From Saccharomycopsis crataegensis (taxonomy: Eukaryota > Ascomycota > Saccharomycetes > Ascoideales > Saccharomycopsidaceae): a DNA stretch of 64,000 bases. The notes under the pieces were generated by a model. That model had not been told where the DNA came from. It searched no databases and saw nothing but the letters and a program-made list of their open reading frames with translations. How positions within the stretch are numbered: position 1 is the first letter of the stretch; each line of letters starts with the position of its first letter. Location: NCBI RefSeq assembly GCF_037102585.1, contig NW_027043829.1:4030001-4094000 (forward strand). The letters run 5' to 3'. This document shows positions 31,404 through 42,743 of the stretch, in pieces. The translations under genes and the position numbers were made by a program.

Positions 31404-32126
31404 GTTTCTCTGCGAATTGCGGATATATGTAGCACTTATCTATATACGAATGCACAGTCCGAAAAAAAAAAAAAAAAAAAAGAAAAGAAAAGGTAGAAGA
31501 GTTTAAGATGTTACCCGGCATGCCATCTTTCAACAACATCCGGGTGATATTATCCTGTCAAAAATGAAAAAAGCAATAAGCCAGTCGGGTGATGCAAATG
31601 GCCTCACTTCGATCTACCTTGCACTGCATTCCAGCAGCAATATAGAGTTAATTAATTAATTGCCCAATGCCAAAAAAACAAAAAGAAACTGCCGCTTATG
31701 ACATATCTCAAACAACAATACCGTGTGGGACATTTAGAGGAACAAACCAGCCCTTTTTTTTTATCAATAGGGATTGTTCTAATAAAAGGTCATCCCACTT
31801 CTTTTTTGCATTTTTCTTTTCTTTTTCATCTCTGATCATTTTCTTTCGTTCCTTAAGGGATGTGGGGGGTTCCAAGAAAGAGAGGGTGTTAGGGGACGGT
31901 CTCACCCCTTATGTCTGTAAGAGTAATCACAAAAGTGGGTTGTGTTGTACTGTATTTAGATGTTAGGTGGGGTGTGCTTCATCATGATAAGACTAATTGG
32001 AGACTCTAGAACAAGAACTGTGTTGCGATACGCCTTGTCAAGTTGGCCCACATCCCGAAAAGCAACGCAGATAGCTGTCAATTTGTGAGGGTGTCATGAA
32101 TTATCATTTCCTTTTAAAGTTGTAAA

Positions 32127-32140
32127 CCCCCCCCCCCCCC
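32127..32140. repeat. C14 homopolymer
   Basis: Fourteen consecutive C, exceptional in AT-rich yeast DNA where A and T runs dominate. Confidence 0.95.
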
Positions 32141-32873
32141 TGGTTGTCAGTGGTCTGCTACTCAATTTACATTTTAATGAGGTGATTCTGGAGTCACAAG
32201 AAACCACCCATACCGTTGTAATAACACATATTTGCTTAATTGGTTTGAGCGCAGTTTGTGCTCATACATCTTATTATTGTGTTAATTGTTTACTATGTTA
32301 TCTTTTATCTTTATATTTATCCATTGATAACATATAGAACTTGTTTATACTTGATTTTTACCTTCGTTTAGACGTAAATGAAGACTGAGTTAACATGGCT
32401 TACCCTGCTTACTGTCTTTTTTAGTATTGATACACCGTAGTGACTACTGGGCCGGCAATCAATTTTGTTAAGGGTTTAAATTTCCACTAACAGCTGAATA
32501 ATTTTACTACAATTTGTAGAATCTAGGATCTTCTCGCCTGATCTTAAATTCAAGATCAATTTTCTTATTGTTAAAATAAGCTATTCGCGACGTTTTGTCC
32601 TGGATATTGTTTCAATAATAATTCCACAGAATATAAAAACCCATGGCACAAACTGATTTTCTGTGACAAGGAAGATATAATGTACATATTTGTCAAAATA
32701 CAATCCAAATTCAAAAAAGAGGTGATAATTTTAAAATTTGATCAACTGCAAATCATGGTGCATCACAGCTCAACTCCTCGATCCTCAAATTCAAATATTT
32801 TGGATTTGGCCAATTAAACACAAATTCAGGAATAGCATGATTTTATTTACTCGAAACAAAATATGACAATTAT

Positions 32874-32905
<32 letters not shown>

Positions 32906-33244
32906 AAGAAAAAGGATTAGCTCAGTGGAGGTACCTCTTAATTTTTTAAAGGTACCATTACTTGATTGATTTAGTTTTCAATTTATCATGTATCTCATCA
33001 TCTTCCAATAATCAACAGCCTTTAGGGGCAGGCACACTGCCATGCCAACCGCTTATCTGTATTTGTTGAATCAACTGATTTTCGATTTTAATTTTTTTTT
33101 TCTCTTTCCTTTCTTTCCTTTTTTTTTCCGTTATCTTAACGGTTCCCCTTGACCCGCCCTACTTTTAGAGCTATTTGTTAATGTCTGTGGTTGTCACTGT
33201 AGATTGCCTATATAGGAGATAGCGATCATTTTTAACATAGTTCC

Positions 33245-33291
33245 GAGTTTTCCAGAGTTACTTACATGTAAGAAAACTCACCTGCAGGTGA
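33245..33291. repeat. Cluster of three perfect inverted repeats
   Basis: GAGTTTT (33245-33251) pairs with AAAACTC (33273-33279). Inside it lies the 12-bp palindrome CTTACATGTAAG (33261-33272). Overlapping the right arm is the 14-bp palindrome TCACCTGCAGGTGA (33278-33291). These may be dimeric-factor sites. Confidence 0.75.
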
Positions 33292-33937
33292 AGAAAAAAA
33301 AAAACTTTTTATTTTATTTTACGTTTTATTGGAAATGATCAATAAAATAGGGGAGTTAGATGCTTTAGCAGTGAGTTTCGCAGTAATCTCCTCAAGACCA
33401 GATAGACATCTAAGCTTCATCACTTTCATACATGTTAGTTTATAAAGTCAGTGTTGACAATTTTATGACTGTAAGAAGGAAAGATAAGCACCTAAACAAT
33501 CAGGGAATAAGGACGCGCAGCCAATATTAAACTTATAAAACTAATTCACTTAAGTGGTTAATTAACTGTTGGTGGAAGTTTTTGGAATATTAGGCATTTT
33601 TTGATTGAAATATTCCACGTTGTTTCCTATTGTTCCGTCATGCCCGATGGCTTATTTCACGTATACCACAGATCCAATTGTCAAATAGAAAATAGAAGAA
33701 TACAAATAAAATAAGAATCAAGACAACCAAAAATAAGTAAACAATAAATGTAGAAAGGACAAAATGAGGAGAAGAACAATAGGATCGTCATCCTTGTCCA
33801 TCCAAGAAAGCAAAAGGAAAAAATAAAAGAGCTTTCCATCATGTCATTTTTGCAAGTTATTGAACCTAATAATATTTTTACAATGTTTATTTTAGACCCC
33901 CGCATAAACTGTGTATATCGATGGCTCAAATAGATGC

Positions 33938-34016
33938 TTAGATGAATGATCTAGTGGAGGTATTTTTACAGGATGAAACAGAATAAAATACAGCCTCCAC
34001 TGGATTATTCATTTAA
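33938..34016 (+). ncRNA. 23-bp hairpin, possible structured RNA or leader element
   Basis: Arms 33938-33960 and 33994-34016 pair over all 23 positions as plus-strand RNA: 20 Watson-Crick pairs plus three G-U wobbles (pairs 4, 11 and 15), around a 33-nt loop. On the minus strand those three would be A-C mismatches, so the structure points to plus-strand transcription. It lies 2.1 kb upstream of the factor at 36140. No RNA family recognised; a mobile-element remnant is an alternative. Confidence 0.4.
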
Positions 34017-36139
34017 TACCACTCATCGGGGGAGACCTCGTTTATTCCATCCTGCAAGCAAGTTGGTCTGAACCCTTCTAGAATGTGTCTTTTTCTTTGT
34101 GCTTCCGCGAAAAGCCACTAAAAAGTCTTCGCTAATGTATGTGGGGAGTGCTGGAAAAAAAAAAAGAGTCCCGTGACACACACACAGTTTGTAATACCGA
34201 GGGGGGCTGGACGCTTTTTTTCTTCAATACTGACCTTTTGGTGAACAGCTGCTTGTATTGTGTGTGTGGTGAAGGTGACACCATACCAAACATCCGATGT
34301 TATACAGGTAAGTGAGCCCCACAACCGTAAAATATTGCCGGCGGGGGGCATGGTCGAGAAGTCGTAAATGATACGTGAAACGTTTTGCAAAGATTAGGTT
34401 ATTGGAGGGTATCCTGTGTGGCTGTTTACATAAACTTACCCCACCAGTATGGCGTCCCTATGCTGGCGGGGTGGGGAAGCGACTGAAGTGAACCACCACC
34501 ACCCCTAACTGAACACTGTTTCAGAGATTATCACTGCGAAGTCCAGCACTTTTAATTATCGACTTTTTTTAATGGGAGAAAGAAAGCCCTTGTGATGGGA
34601 AGAGGGCTAGGTGGATGTTGCAAAATAGTGGTTGCATGTTGTCTTTTGGGTATAAATAAATTGTACAAAAGTCTCATACATGCATAGATTTCTAAGAAAA
34701 CCACAACAAAAAAAAGTGCGTACAAATACGAATACAGATAACAATCCATTCACGAATGAACCCATCGATACCCTTTTGAAAATATCCTGTATTAATTTCT
34801 GTGATCATTTGGAAGTTTTGTTATATTTTGTTTTTCTTTGCTGGGTGATGGGATCCTTATACACTGCCACTCAGTATTATGATATAAACAACATTCTCTC
34901 AAAATTGGCTATATTTTGAGTATATCGACTACTCTTTTCGGACCAATTTTGCCATTTAAGACCCAATTAGTGTGGCATGTTCTCACAAAAATAAAATCAT
35001 CAATCATTATTATTACCATTATTCACTGTTAATCGCGGGATTGGAATTGAAACCAACTTGTTATTGCTATTATCTTTGCTTATTAATCATGGTATTGCAC
35101 TTGTGCTATCTTTGGTAGAAAATTCTTGGAGCATAAAACAATAGGTTGTCTTTTTTTTTTTTAGCTAGGACTACATCATATCTCCATATTTATTTTCTCA
35201 GATTCTTACCCAAGATTGGCAGTGCCCAGTTTACGATATATCAAATGCAAAAACAAACAAATAATTATATATTTTTTTTTGTTCTATTATGATAAATAGG
35301 AAACCATAAAGTCAAATTCTTGCCTATGATAACTATTATCATCGTATTTGAAATTTATTCCAAATTCATTGCTTGGCTTAATGCTGGATGATCTAGAATT
35401 GTTGATACACATGGCAGAAGCTAGATTCACTTATAATACCAATATAGTAGAATTTGTACCGGATTTTAGAGAAGTGTCAATACATTTACTGATCATGATC
35501 CCACATACTTCCGAGCCATCCGTGGTGATGAGGTCCGGTGGCGTGTGATGGGGAGAGCTAAGGAAGGTTGTGCGCTTCTCCAACCGTCCAGTCCGGTTTA
35601 CTCGCCACACTGCCTCCCCATCAAGAGTGGCGGTTACGTCAGGATGTGTACTGAGAGGTGATACAATGCAAGACTATGCTATGCTCAGTCATGCACTGTT
35701 GTATAATGCAATGCGACCTACATTAACCTCTCAAAATGCCAGGCAGACTTCTGAAAAACCCCCTAAGTTTCAACTATTGGTGCTGCACAAAGCCCAGTGG
35801 AATTACAAGGAAAAAAAATGATGAAATATTTTGACATTATATAAATAACATGACATATCTCCTCAATCATCGGTTTTTTTCATGTTAAAATTTTCTCTCA
35901 AGATTATCTGTTATTGTTTTAGCACTTTTTATTTTATATCCTCCCCCTTACGATACCTGCACTTTTCATCTGAACATACCCTGCTAACTTATCATCAACC
36001 TCGCCAATTGCACAAACACAAGAACTATATAAAGCATATTAAAAAATATACATATTGCTAAAGCGAGTAACCATTTTCAAAAAAGATTCCATCAACACTC
36101 AGCATCTCCCAAGAATAGGTGAAAGATATATAAAGAAAG

Positions 36140-37657
36140 ATGTCCAACGATTATTCTACAGAAACCAGCAAGTGGAAAGCTTACCAATTTAAAGACCCAT
36201 ATGCCGATGGCGAATTTGTGGTTGGATTCAATGAAGACCATCATTTTTGCACTCCAAGCTGTGATTCAAAGGAACCAGTTCAAGAATCAGAGTTGATTTG
36301 TTTTTTGAAAACTAGCCAAGATGCCCTTGACGCTGGGTTCGTGCCTTGTGATCAATGTAACCCAATGAATGTTGACCCAAACAAGAAGCATTTGATCAAG
36401 ATTTGCATTGAGCACATCAACAAACAAATAAACTTTCAACCCCCAAGCAACTTATTCGCCGAAAACTCAATCCATCCTCAGGAAGAGAGTGAAACCGGAG
36501 GGTTTGCTACTCACGCTTCAACCGCCAATAACCAAATAGTTGCAATTGCTTGCCGTCATATCGCCGCCGCTGCTGCTGGAGCACTCCTTGGTGGGGACAA
36601 TAATTCCCCAATGAACAGCAATTCTGCAAACAATAGCGCACCAGCTTCGCCTACCAGTTCAGGGCCTGTGACAGACAGTAACAGCAGCCCTAAGAAGAGA
36701 AGAAAGCGCGGAGGGGTTGTTGGTTTCAAAGAATTAGCAGCAAAGGCAAAGCTATCGGCCTGGCATTTCCATAGAGTTTTCAAATCCATTGCCGGTCTCA
36801 CTCCTAAAGCCTATGGCGATAAATGTTCCGACTTCATGAAACAATGTCAGAATGAAGAATGGTTGCAAGAAGTTATTAAAGAATCAAAAAGTAAACAACA
36901 ACAGCAACAGCAACAGCCATTACAACAACAGCAGCTCCAGGAACAACAATACCCAAGAAGACAAATATCCAGACATTCCCTAACACCTGATGAATCATAT
37001 TACCCAGGCTTTTCACAACATCGTAATTCCGTGATCACCACTACATCCATCGATTCCCAAATGATGCTTGATTCCCAAGTAAGCTTCAGCCCATCGGAGT
37101 TGGACACTATTTCCCCAATTACCAGCTATTTGGCTAATAATTCAAAACCCGGTTATTCTGATGAAGAGCAATATGTTGATTTGGAAATTATGGACTATTT
37201 GAAGAGTTCTGGTGCAAATGAACTATCCACAGCATCCAATCAGCAAGTTATTATGGACCAGAGTGATAATATTCTTGACTCATCTTTGACAAATGGAAAT
37301 TCTGTGCCACTTGCTTTTTCGCTCGCCAATTACTCTAATAATGGGATGTTGGATGCTTCAATTAAGGAAGGATCTTCGGAAGCAGCTCTTGATTTCAACA
37401 TGTATGTGAATGATTATGCGTTAATGCCAAGTCATTTCGCACCTTCAGCTCATCAAACAGCACCAAACCCATCACAAACTATGGCCAATATGAATTCGCA
37501 GGATTATATTAACAATGATCAATTGTTGAATGAATTACTCATTGGCAGTAACTTGAATACAATGGGTCATTTAAATGGTCAATCCAATGAATGGCCCCAG
37601 CATGGTTCCCAATTAGGTGGAGCAATGGACTTATCTGACGATTATGTTTTCATTTGA
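36140..37657 (+). CDS. Ada-type metal-binding and AraC-type HTH transcription factor
   Basis: 505 residues. Residues 11-85 match the N-terminal metal domain of bacterial Ada (KWKAYQFKDPYADGEFVVGF; Cys37, Cys41, Cys70 and Cys73 in C-x3-C-x28-C-x2-C spacing). Residues about 192-232 match the Ada AraC-type helix-turn-helix (ELAAKAKLSAWHFHRVFKSIAGLTPKAYG). Unlike Ada, a ~100-residue Ala/Ser/Asn insertion separates the two, with a basic KKRRKRGG (about 184-191) that is a likely nuclear signal. The C-terminal half replaces the methyltransferases with a Gln-rich tract (about 252-275) and a Ser/Asn-rich acidic region ending MDLSDDYVFI, typical activation sequence. I infer a sequence-specific nuclear regulator. 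No methyltransferase Pro-Cys-His motif is present. The very long upstream region suggests complex control. Confidence 0.85.
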   Translation: MSNDYSTETSKWKAYQFKDPYADGEFVVGFNEDHHFCTPSCDSKEPVQESELICFLKTSQDALDAGFVPCDQCNPMNVDPNKKHLIKICIEHINKQINFQPPSNLFAENSIHPQEESETGGFATHASTANNQIVAIACRHIAAAAAGALLGGDNNSPMNSNSANNSAPASPTSSGPVTDSNSSPKKRRKRGGVVGFKELAAKAKLSAWHFHRVFKSIAGLTPKAYGDKCSDFMKQCQNEEWLQEVIKESKSKQQQQQQQPLQQQQLQEQQYPRRQISRHSLTPDESYYPGFSQHRNSVITTTSIDSQMMLDSQVSFSPSELDTISPITSYLANNSKPGYSDEEQYVDLEIMDYLKSSGANELSTASNQQVIMDQSDNILDSSLTNGNSVPLAFSLANYSNNGMLDASIKEGSSEAALDFNMYVNDYALMPSHFAPSAHQTAPNPSQTMANMNSQDYINNDQLLNELLIGSNLNTMGHLNGQSNEWPQHGSQLGGAMDLSDDYVFI

Positions 37658-39718
37658 AATCTTTGTTTTTGTTCTCCATCTTTCATTTTGCCAGTTCTTT
37701 CTGTCACATAAGATACCACAGTTGTCAAAATATTGTTCCATGGGCTCTATCTACACTACTACTGTTCTTAATGTCTTTTATGAAATTCATTTTTTTTTCT
37801 TCTTTTCCAAAAAAAAAAAAACTTATGTTTCTGAGGGATAATTTGTTCTTTTCATAGTTTTTTTTTTTGCTGCCAAATGTTTATTGTTATTCAGTGATAG
37901 ATAGTTACTTGGGAGTTTTGTTTTATTAATTTCTATTTGTTTTGGATTTGGTTTTGGGGGCTGTTTTGTGTTTTTACAAAGCACGGTTGTTTTGTTTTGC
38001 TTTCTATATTAATCTAGGGTGCTCATTATTAATTAATACATAAATAAACAAATAAAAACAGGTTTTCTGTAATAAAATTGGTAATTAATTAGTTCATTGG
38101 TTGATATAATTAAGGTGATATTACAATAGGGGCAGGTAATTAGTGGTGGTAATTGAAGCAATCTACTAGAGAAAACCCAATTAATTGGTTTAATTTGTGA
38201 TTATCGAAGAAAGCCATGGAATTCGACTACCTAATGTTGAGTTTAATATAATCAATAATAGTTTTTTTATTTCTTCTTTGGGAAATCTACTTTTGCTGAA
38301 TTACGGTATAAAGAGTGCAGCCCTCCAGCAGCCAACTAGGCATAATTAATCCACAATAGCTAAATAAGCTGGAATGGGCAGTGAAAAACGGCTAGAAAGG
38401 CAATAAAAAAAGAAATAAAGAATGAGTGAGTGATTATGGCGAGATTTGGAAGAACGTCTGTTATGTATCCATGGCTATTTATTGCTGAATAAGGTAAACA
38501 CATTAGCAGACTAATTAAGTGTGTGTGACACCCCCGCTCCATCATTGCCATCTCATCGGCCATATAATTTCTCGATACAGTTTGACACACACAGTAATTA
38601 AATTAATGAAGGGATACATACGCCGCCACTTTTTGCAAAGATTTCTAGAAAACCATGGCGCATCGCATGATTTTGCCATCAAGTCTGCCATCATTCATAC
38701 TTTTTTTTTCTTTTTTTTTTTTTTCTTCTAATATAGATCCCCAAATAAACCAATATCCTGGTGGTCAAGGAAGACCGTGAAAGTGTGAATACATAGTCAA
38801 GGTTCAAAGCGACAGGAGAACCATGGGTGTAAAGATAAGGTGACCCAGAGGTACGTACAAAGAAAGAGACTCGGAAGACAAAAACAGATGGTCCGGTGAT
38901 TGTCTCTTCCATCACAAGATGAGAAATTATTTTGGTCTGGCTTTGGCCGTGTTTGGTGATGGTGTACATACAACACTAATACTGTATACGGACGGGACTT
39001 ACACCCTCACCGTGCCGGGGGGTCTTTGGCATTTGCAATCCTGGCTGGAAAATTCCATGTGCCCGCACCTCATCACACCACCCAGACACCAGTTCCGCCC
39101 AATGGTGCACCACCACCGCCGGTTTGTTTGAAACTTTGCTGAATTGCTGATCTTTTTTCCCGTTTAAAGCATGAGGTAAATTAGCAACTAGATTCGGGTG
39201 TTAATTGGTGATATAATAGATAGGGCCTATATATAGAACTGATCAAGACTGTCACAACACTGTCCAATAGATCGTCGCTTTGGTAATAACCGAAGCACAT
39301 TGCATTATCATATTAGCCGCATACCCTTCCCCACTTTCTTCACTATTGTTATGGGGGGAAAAATGACAGCTAAAAAAAAGTCAAACGCTAATTTGGTTAT
39401 GCGGCCCTGCAACGGGGACACCCATCATCACCCTTCAAAATCTCTGAACAACGTCTTTCTTTGTTCTTCCCACCACCTTTTTTTTTCTTGTAAATTGAGA
39501 CTATCAACTCATTGGAAGGTGAAAAAGGTGGCCCTATCTGTCAGGTCATTCAATATAATCAACAACAATCATCGCCGTTACTCCCTAGGAAATTTAATTC
39601 TCTTTTTTTGTTGTTGTTATTGCTTTTTTTGTTGCTGTTGCGAAATAGCCGTTTGTTATACAACTCAAAATCTATCCTCGCTCCATTCTACTGCTATTGA
39701 ATCTCTTCTATTTTAACA
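37658..39718. other. 2.06-kb gene-free region upstream of GSY1
   Basis: No convincing gene. It has long T-runs (about 37861 and 38701-38724), one STRE-type AGGGG at 38128-38132, and a Thr/Gly-poor T/G-rich stretch just before the GSY1 ATG (TTGTTG repeats near 39608-39640). Short ORFs here lack coding features. Confidence 0.6.
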
Positions 39719-41791
39719 ATGCCTCGTGATATTCAAGACCATCTTCTCTTCGAAGTGGCCACTGAAGTCGCTAACCGTGTGGGTGGTATTTACTCAGTCC
39801 TCAAATCAAAGGCCCCTATCACCGTGGCAGAGTACCGCCATCGTTACTGCCTCATTGGACCACTTAATTACGCTTCCGCTTCCACGGAAGTCGAAGAATT
39901 GGAACTCAAAGACCCTAAGATTAAACAAAGTCTTGATGCAATGTCATCTCGTGGTGTCAAGTGGCTCTACGGTCGCTGGCTCATTGAAGGTGCTCCAAGA
40001 GTCCTTTTATTTGATATCCATTCTTGTGATGGCTATTTGGATGAGTGGAAGTCGGATTTATGGAGTTTATCAGGAATCCCAACCCCTCCTAATGATAGTG
40101 AAACTAACGACACTATTTTATTGGGATATCTTGTGGCTTGGTTCCTTGGGGAGTTGGTATTCCATGATCGTGACCGGGCAGTAATTGCCCACTGTCACGA
40201 ATGGCTTGCTGGCGTTTGTTTGCCTTTATGCCGTAAACGTAGACTCGATGTCACTACAATTTTCACTACGCATGCCACTTTATTGGGTCGTTACTTGTGT
40301 GCAGGGTCTGTCGATTTCTATAACAACTTGGCGAACTTTGACGTCGATGCTGAAGCTGGGAAAAGAGGTATTTACCACAGATATTGCATTGAGCGTTCCG
40401 CTGCCCATTCTGCTGATGTTTTTACAACAGTTTCTCATATCACCGCTTTTGAATCTGAAAATCTTTTGAAACGTAAACCAGATGGTGTCTTACCAAACGG
40501 GTTGAATGTGGTGAAATTTCAAGCGGTTCATGAGTTTCAAAACTTGCACGCTTTAAAAAAAGAGAAAATTAACGAATTTGTTCGCGGCCATTTCTACGGG
40601 AAATATGATTTTGACTTGGAAAATACTCTTTATTTTTTCATTGCTGGTCGGTATGAATACCGTAACAAGGGGGTGGATGTATATATTGAAGCTCTTGCCA
40701 GATTGAATCACCGTTTGAAGGAAAGTGGTTCTAAAAAGACTGTTGTGGCCTTTGTCATTATGCCTGCTGCTACCGGCTCTTACACAAAGGAAACCCTTAA
40801 AGGACAAGCCGTTATAAAGGCCCTTGAAAACAGTGTAGAGGAAATCTCTGAAAGCATTGAGCGTCGTCTTTTTGAGCACTGCGCACGTTATCAGCAACAT
40901 GGTAAGGAGGTTCCAACCTTGGATGAATTGATTAGACCTGCCGATCGTGTGCTTTTGAAGCGCCGTGTTTATGCATTAAAGCGCGATTCTTTGCCACCAA
41001 TTGTTACTCACAATATGAATGATGATGCTAATGATCCAATCCTCAACCAAATCCGTAGAGTCAAGCTCTTCAATGCCCCAGAAGATCGGGTGAAGGTGAT
41101 TTTCCACCCTGAATTCTTGAATTCCAATAATCCGATTTTACCATTGGATTATGATGAATTTGTCCGCGGGTGTCATTTGGGGGTTTTCCCATCATATTAC
41201 GAGCCTTGGGGATACACTCCAGCGGAATGTACGGTAATGGGCGTTCCTTCGGTTACTACCAACCTTTCTGGGTTTGGAGGATACATGGAAGACTTGATTG
41301 AAAATGCACCAGATTATGGAATATACATTGTTGATCGTCGGATGAAAAGTGTTGATGAATCAATCAATCAATTGACCGATTATTTGGAAGATTTTGTTGG
41401 CAAGTCCCGCAGACAAAGAATCAATCAGCGTAATCGTACTGAAAGATTATCCGAGCTTCTTGATTGGAAAAGAATGGGTTTGGAATATATTAAGGCTCGT
41501 CAATTGGCATTGAAGAGAGCATATCCAAACCAATTTTCCCCAGGCAGTAACCCTTTTGCTAACAATGCCGCAGTGAAGTTGACTCGTCCATTAAGTGCGC
41601 CAGGTTCCCCAAGAGATCGGAAGTTATTAATGACTCCAGGGGATTTGGGGAGCTTACAAGAAAGCAAGCAGCAATTGGGAACCGAGGATTATGTTGATTT
41701 TAAATTGAGTACTGGAGAGGATAGCGAAAGTGAAGAAGAAGAGCATGACAGATATCCATTGAATTTGAGAGGTGGGAGTGTCCCATCTTGA
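39719..41791 (+). CDS. GSY1: Glycogen synthase
   Basis: 690 residues, GT3 family. The N-terminal [17 protein letters not shown] binds UDP-glucose. [14 protein letters not shown] and [14 protein letters not shown] are conserved in the N-terminal Rossmann lobe, and the catalytic [17 protein letters not shown] (E-x7-E) with SGFGG is in the C-terminal lobe. The arginine cluster [18 protein letters not shown] and the [20 protein letters not shown] helix bind glucose-6-phosphate. The C-terminal tail has Ser-rich sites ([11 protein letters not shown]) for inhibitory phosphorylation. It extends glycogen from glycogenin primers in the cytosol. S. cerevisiae has two paralogues (Gsy1, Gsy2, ~705 residues), and I cannot say which is closer. 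Confidence 0.97.
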   Translation: MPRDIQDHLLFEVATEVANRVGGIYSVLKSKAPITVAEYRHRYCLIGPLNYASASTEVEELELKDPKIKQSLDAMSSRGVKWLYGRWLIEGAPRVLLFDIHSCDGYLDEWKSDLWSLSGIPTPPNDSETNDTILLGYLVAWFLGELVFHDRDRAVIAHCHEWLAGVCLPLCRKRRLDVTTIFTTHATLLGRYLCAGSVDFYNNLANFDVDAEAGKRGIYHRYCIERSAAHSADVFTTVSHITAFESENLLKRKPDGVLPNGLNVVKFQAVHEFQNLHALKKEKINEFVRGHFYGKYDFDLENTLYFFIAGRYEYRNKGVDVYIEALARLNHRLKESGSKKTVVAFVIMPAATGSYTKETLKGQAVIKALENSVEEISESIERRLFEHCARYQQHGKEVPTLDELIRPADRVLLKRRVYALKRDSLPPIVTHNMNDDANDPILNQIRRVKLFNAPEDRVKVIFHPEFLNSNNPILPLDYDEFVRGCHLGVFPSYYEPWGYTPAECTVMGVPSVTTNLSGFGGYMEDLIENAPDYGIYIVDRRMKSVDESINQLTDYLEDFVGKSRRQRINQRNRTERLSELLDWKRMGLEYIKARQLALKRAYPNQFSPGSNPFANNAAVKLTRPLSAPGSPRDRKLLMTPGDLGSLQESKQQLGTEDYVDFKLSTGEDSESEEEEHDRYPLNLRGGSVPS

Positions 41792-42743
41792 TGAAAGTAA
41801 TTTTCCTGCTGCCTTTTCTCTGAGTTCCTTTTTTTTTTTTTTTCTCATTCTACATCTTTTTCATTCGATATGTTTTTATATTAGATACTTTAAAATTTTT
41901 GTTCAAAAAGTTCTACATTGGTTGCTGTTTTTCCAATTTTTTTCATTATTTTTATCTCATCCATAGCTACTGCTAACCTATCACTATTTTGCTTGTCATT
42001 ATTGAATTTATACTTTATGAGCATTTTTTTTTTCCATTTTTTTTTCCTTATTTAGATTAGGTGTTTCTAGATTGGCTTCATATACATGTACCGACAAAAA
42101 CAAGGAAATAAAAAGTATTAAAAGTTCTTGAGATTTCTGCCTAGTGATGGTAAATTGGCAAGCTTCTTCATTACAAATTGAGGGATTAATTTTTACCCAG
42201 ATAGGAAATTTGCTAACCTGAACCTATCTATGTATTTCCTTTTGAGCATTGGTTAACTGTGTTGGCATTACGTGAGACCAATTTTTCGATGAGATTCCTA
42301 TACATAGACCCAAATATTGGGTACATTCCGTCATGCATTGCCGATTACATTAAAAAAAGAAAAAAGTCCGGATGGAACAAAATAGAAGAAAAGTTACTGT
42401 GTGAATGTCTACTGAATAACCTATATACAGAGATATTCTTTTTTTTCTTTTTCCACAAGAAATAATCCCCAACGAACCTAAAATTTAATGATAAGAACGC
42501 AAACATTTTTTTGCTAAAGATAAGCTTATTCGCTTGTCACAAACCCCAAATGACGATCTACAAACGTATTTCTTGATGAAAAGTTCAAGAAAGAAACTAA
42601 CAGAAATCGTAAATGAAAAAAACACACACACACACACACACACACAAAACAATTGGCGATTTGTAATTATATTATATTTTTAGAATGTTTGTCAAATCAT
42701 TTCTCTGTTCCACAGCTTTTTCTAATGCGACCGCTTCTGGTAA
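41792..42743. other. Intergenic between convergent GSY1 and OXP1
   Basis: No gene seen. It contains T-runs and an (AC)n microsatellite at 42622-42648. 950 bp is long for a convergent pair in this window, so a small non-coding gene cannot be excluded. Confidence 0.6.
42622..42648. repeat. (AC)13 dinucleotide microsatellite
   Basis: About 13 AC units in the gap between GSY1 and OXP1. Confidence 0.9.

Larger units (their letters stand above)
31404..36139. other. 4.7-kb gene-free region between CEM1 and the Ada/AraC-type factor
   Basis: No convincing gene on either strand. The scattered ORFs are under 100 codons, without motifs, and overlap homopolymers. Features seen: an A-run at about 31463-31481, a C14 homopolymer at 32127-32140, nested palindromes at 33245-33291, and a 23-bp hairpin at 33938-34016. 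I found no tRNA or repeats flanking the region. It is either a very long upstream control region and 5' leader of the factor at 36140, or it contains an unannotated RNA or a chromosomal element such as a regional centromere. Confidence 0.6.

Noticed and set aside
31667-31966. 99-codon ORF in the long gene-free region
   Set aside because: Runs of Phe/Ser from T-rich sequence, no motif, and the reverse frame is also open.
35348-35821. Two adjacent ORFs (66 and 83 codons) before the Ada/AraC-type gene
   Set aside because: One lacks an ATG, neither has coding bias or motifs, and they do not join through recognisable splice sites.
39300-39716. 138-codon ORF immediately upstream of GSY1
   Set aside because: It covers the T/G-rich leader, has poly-Phe/Cys composition, and the GSY1 start is certain.
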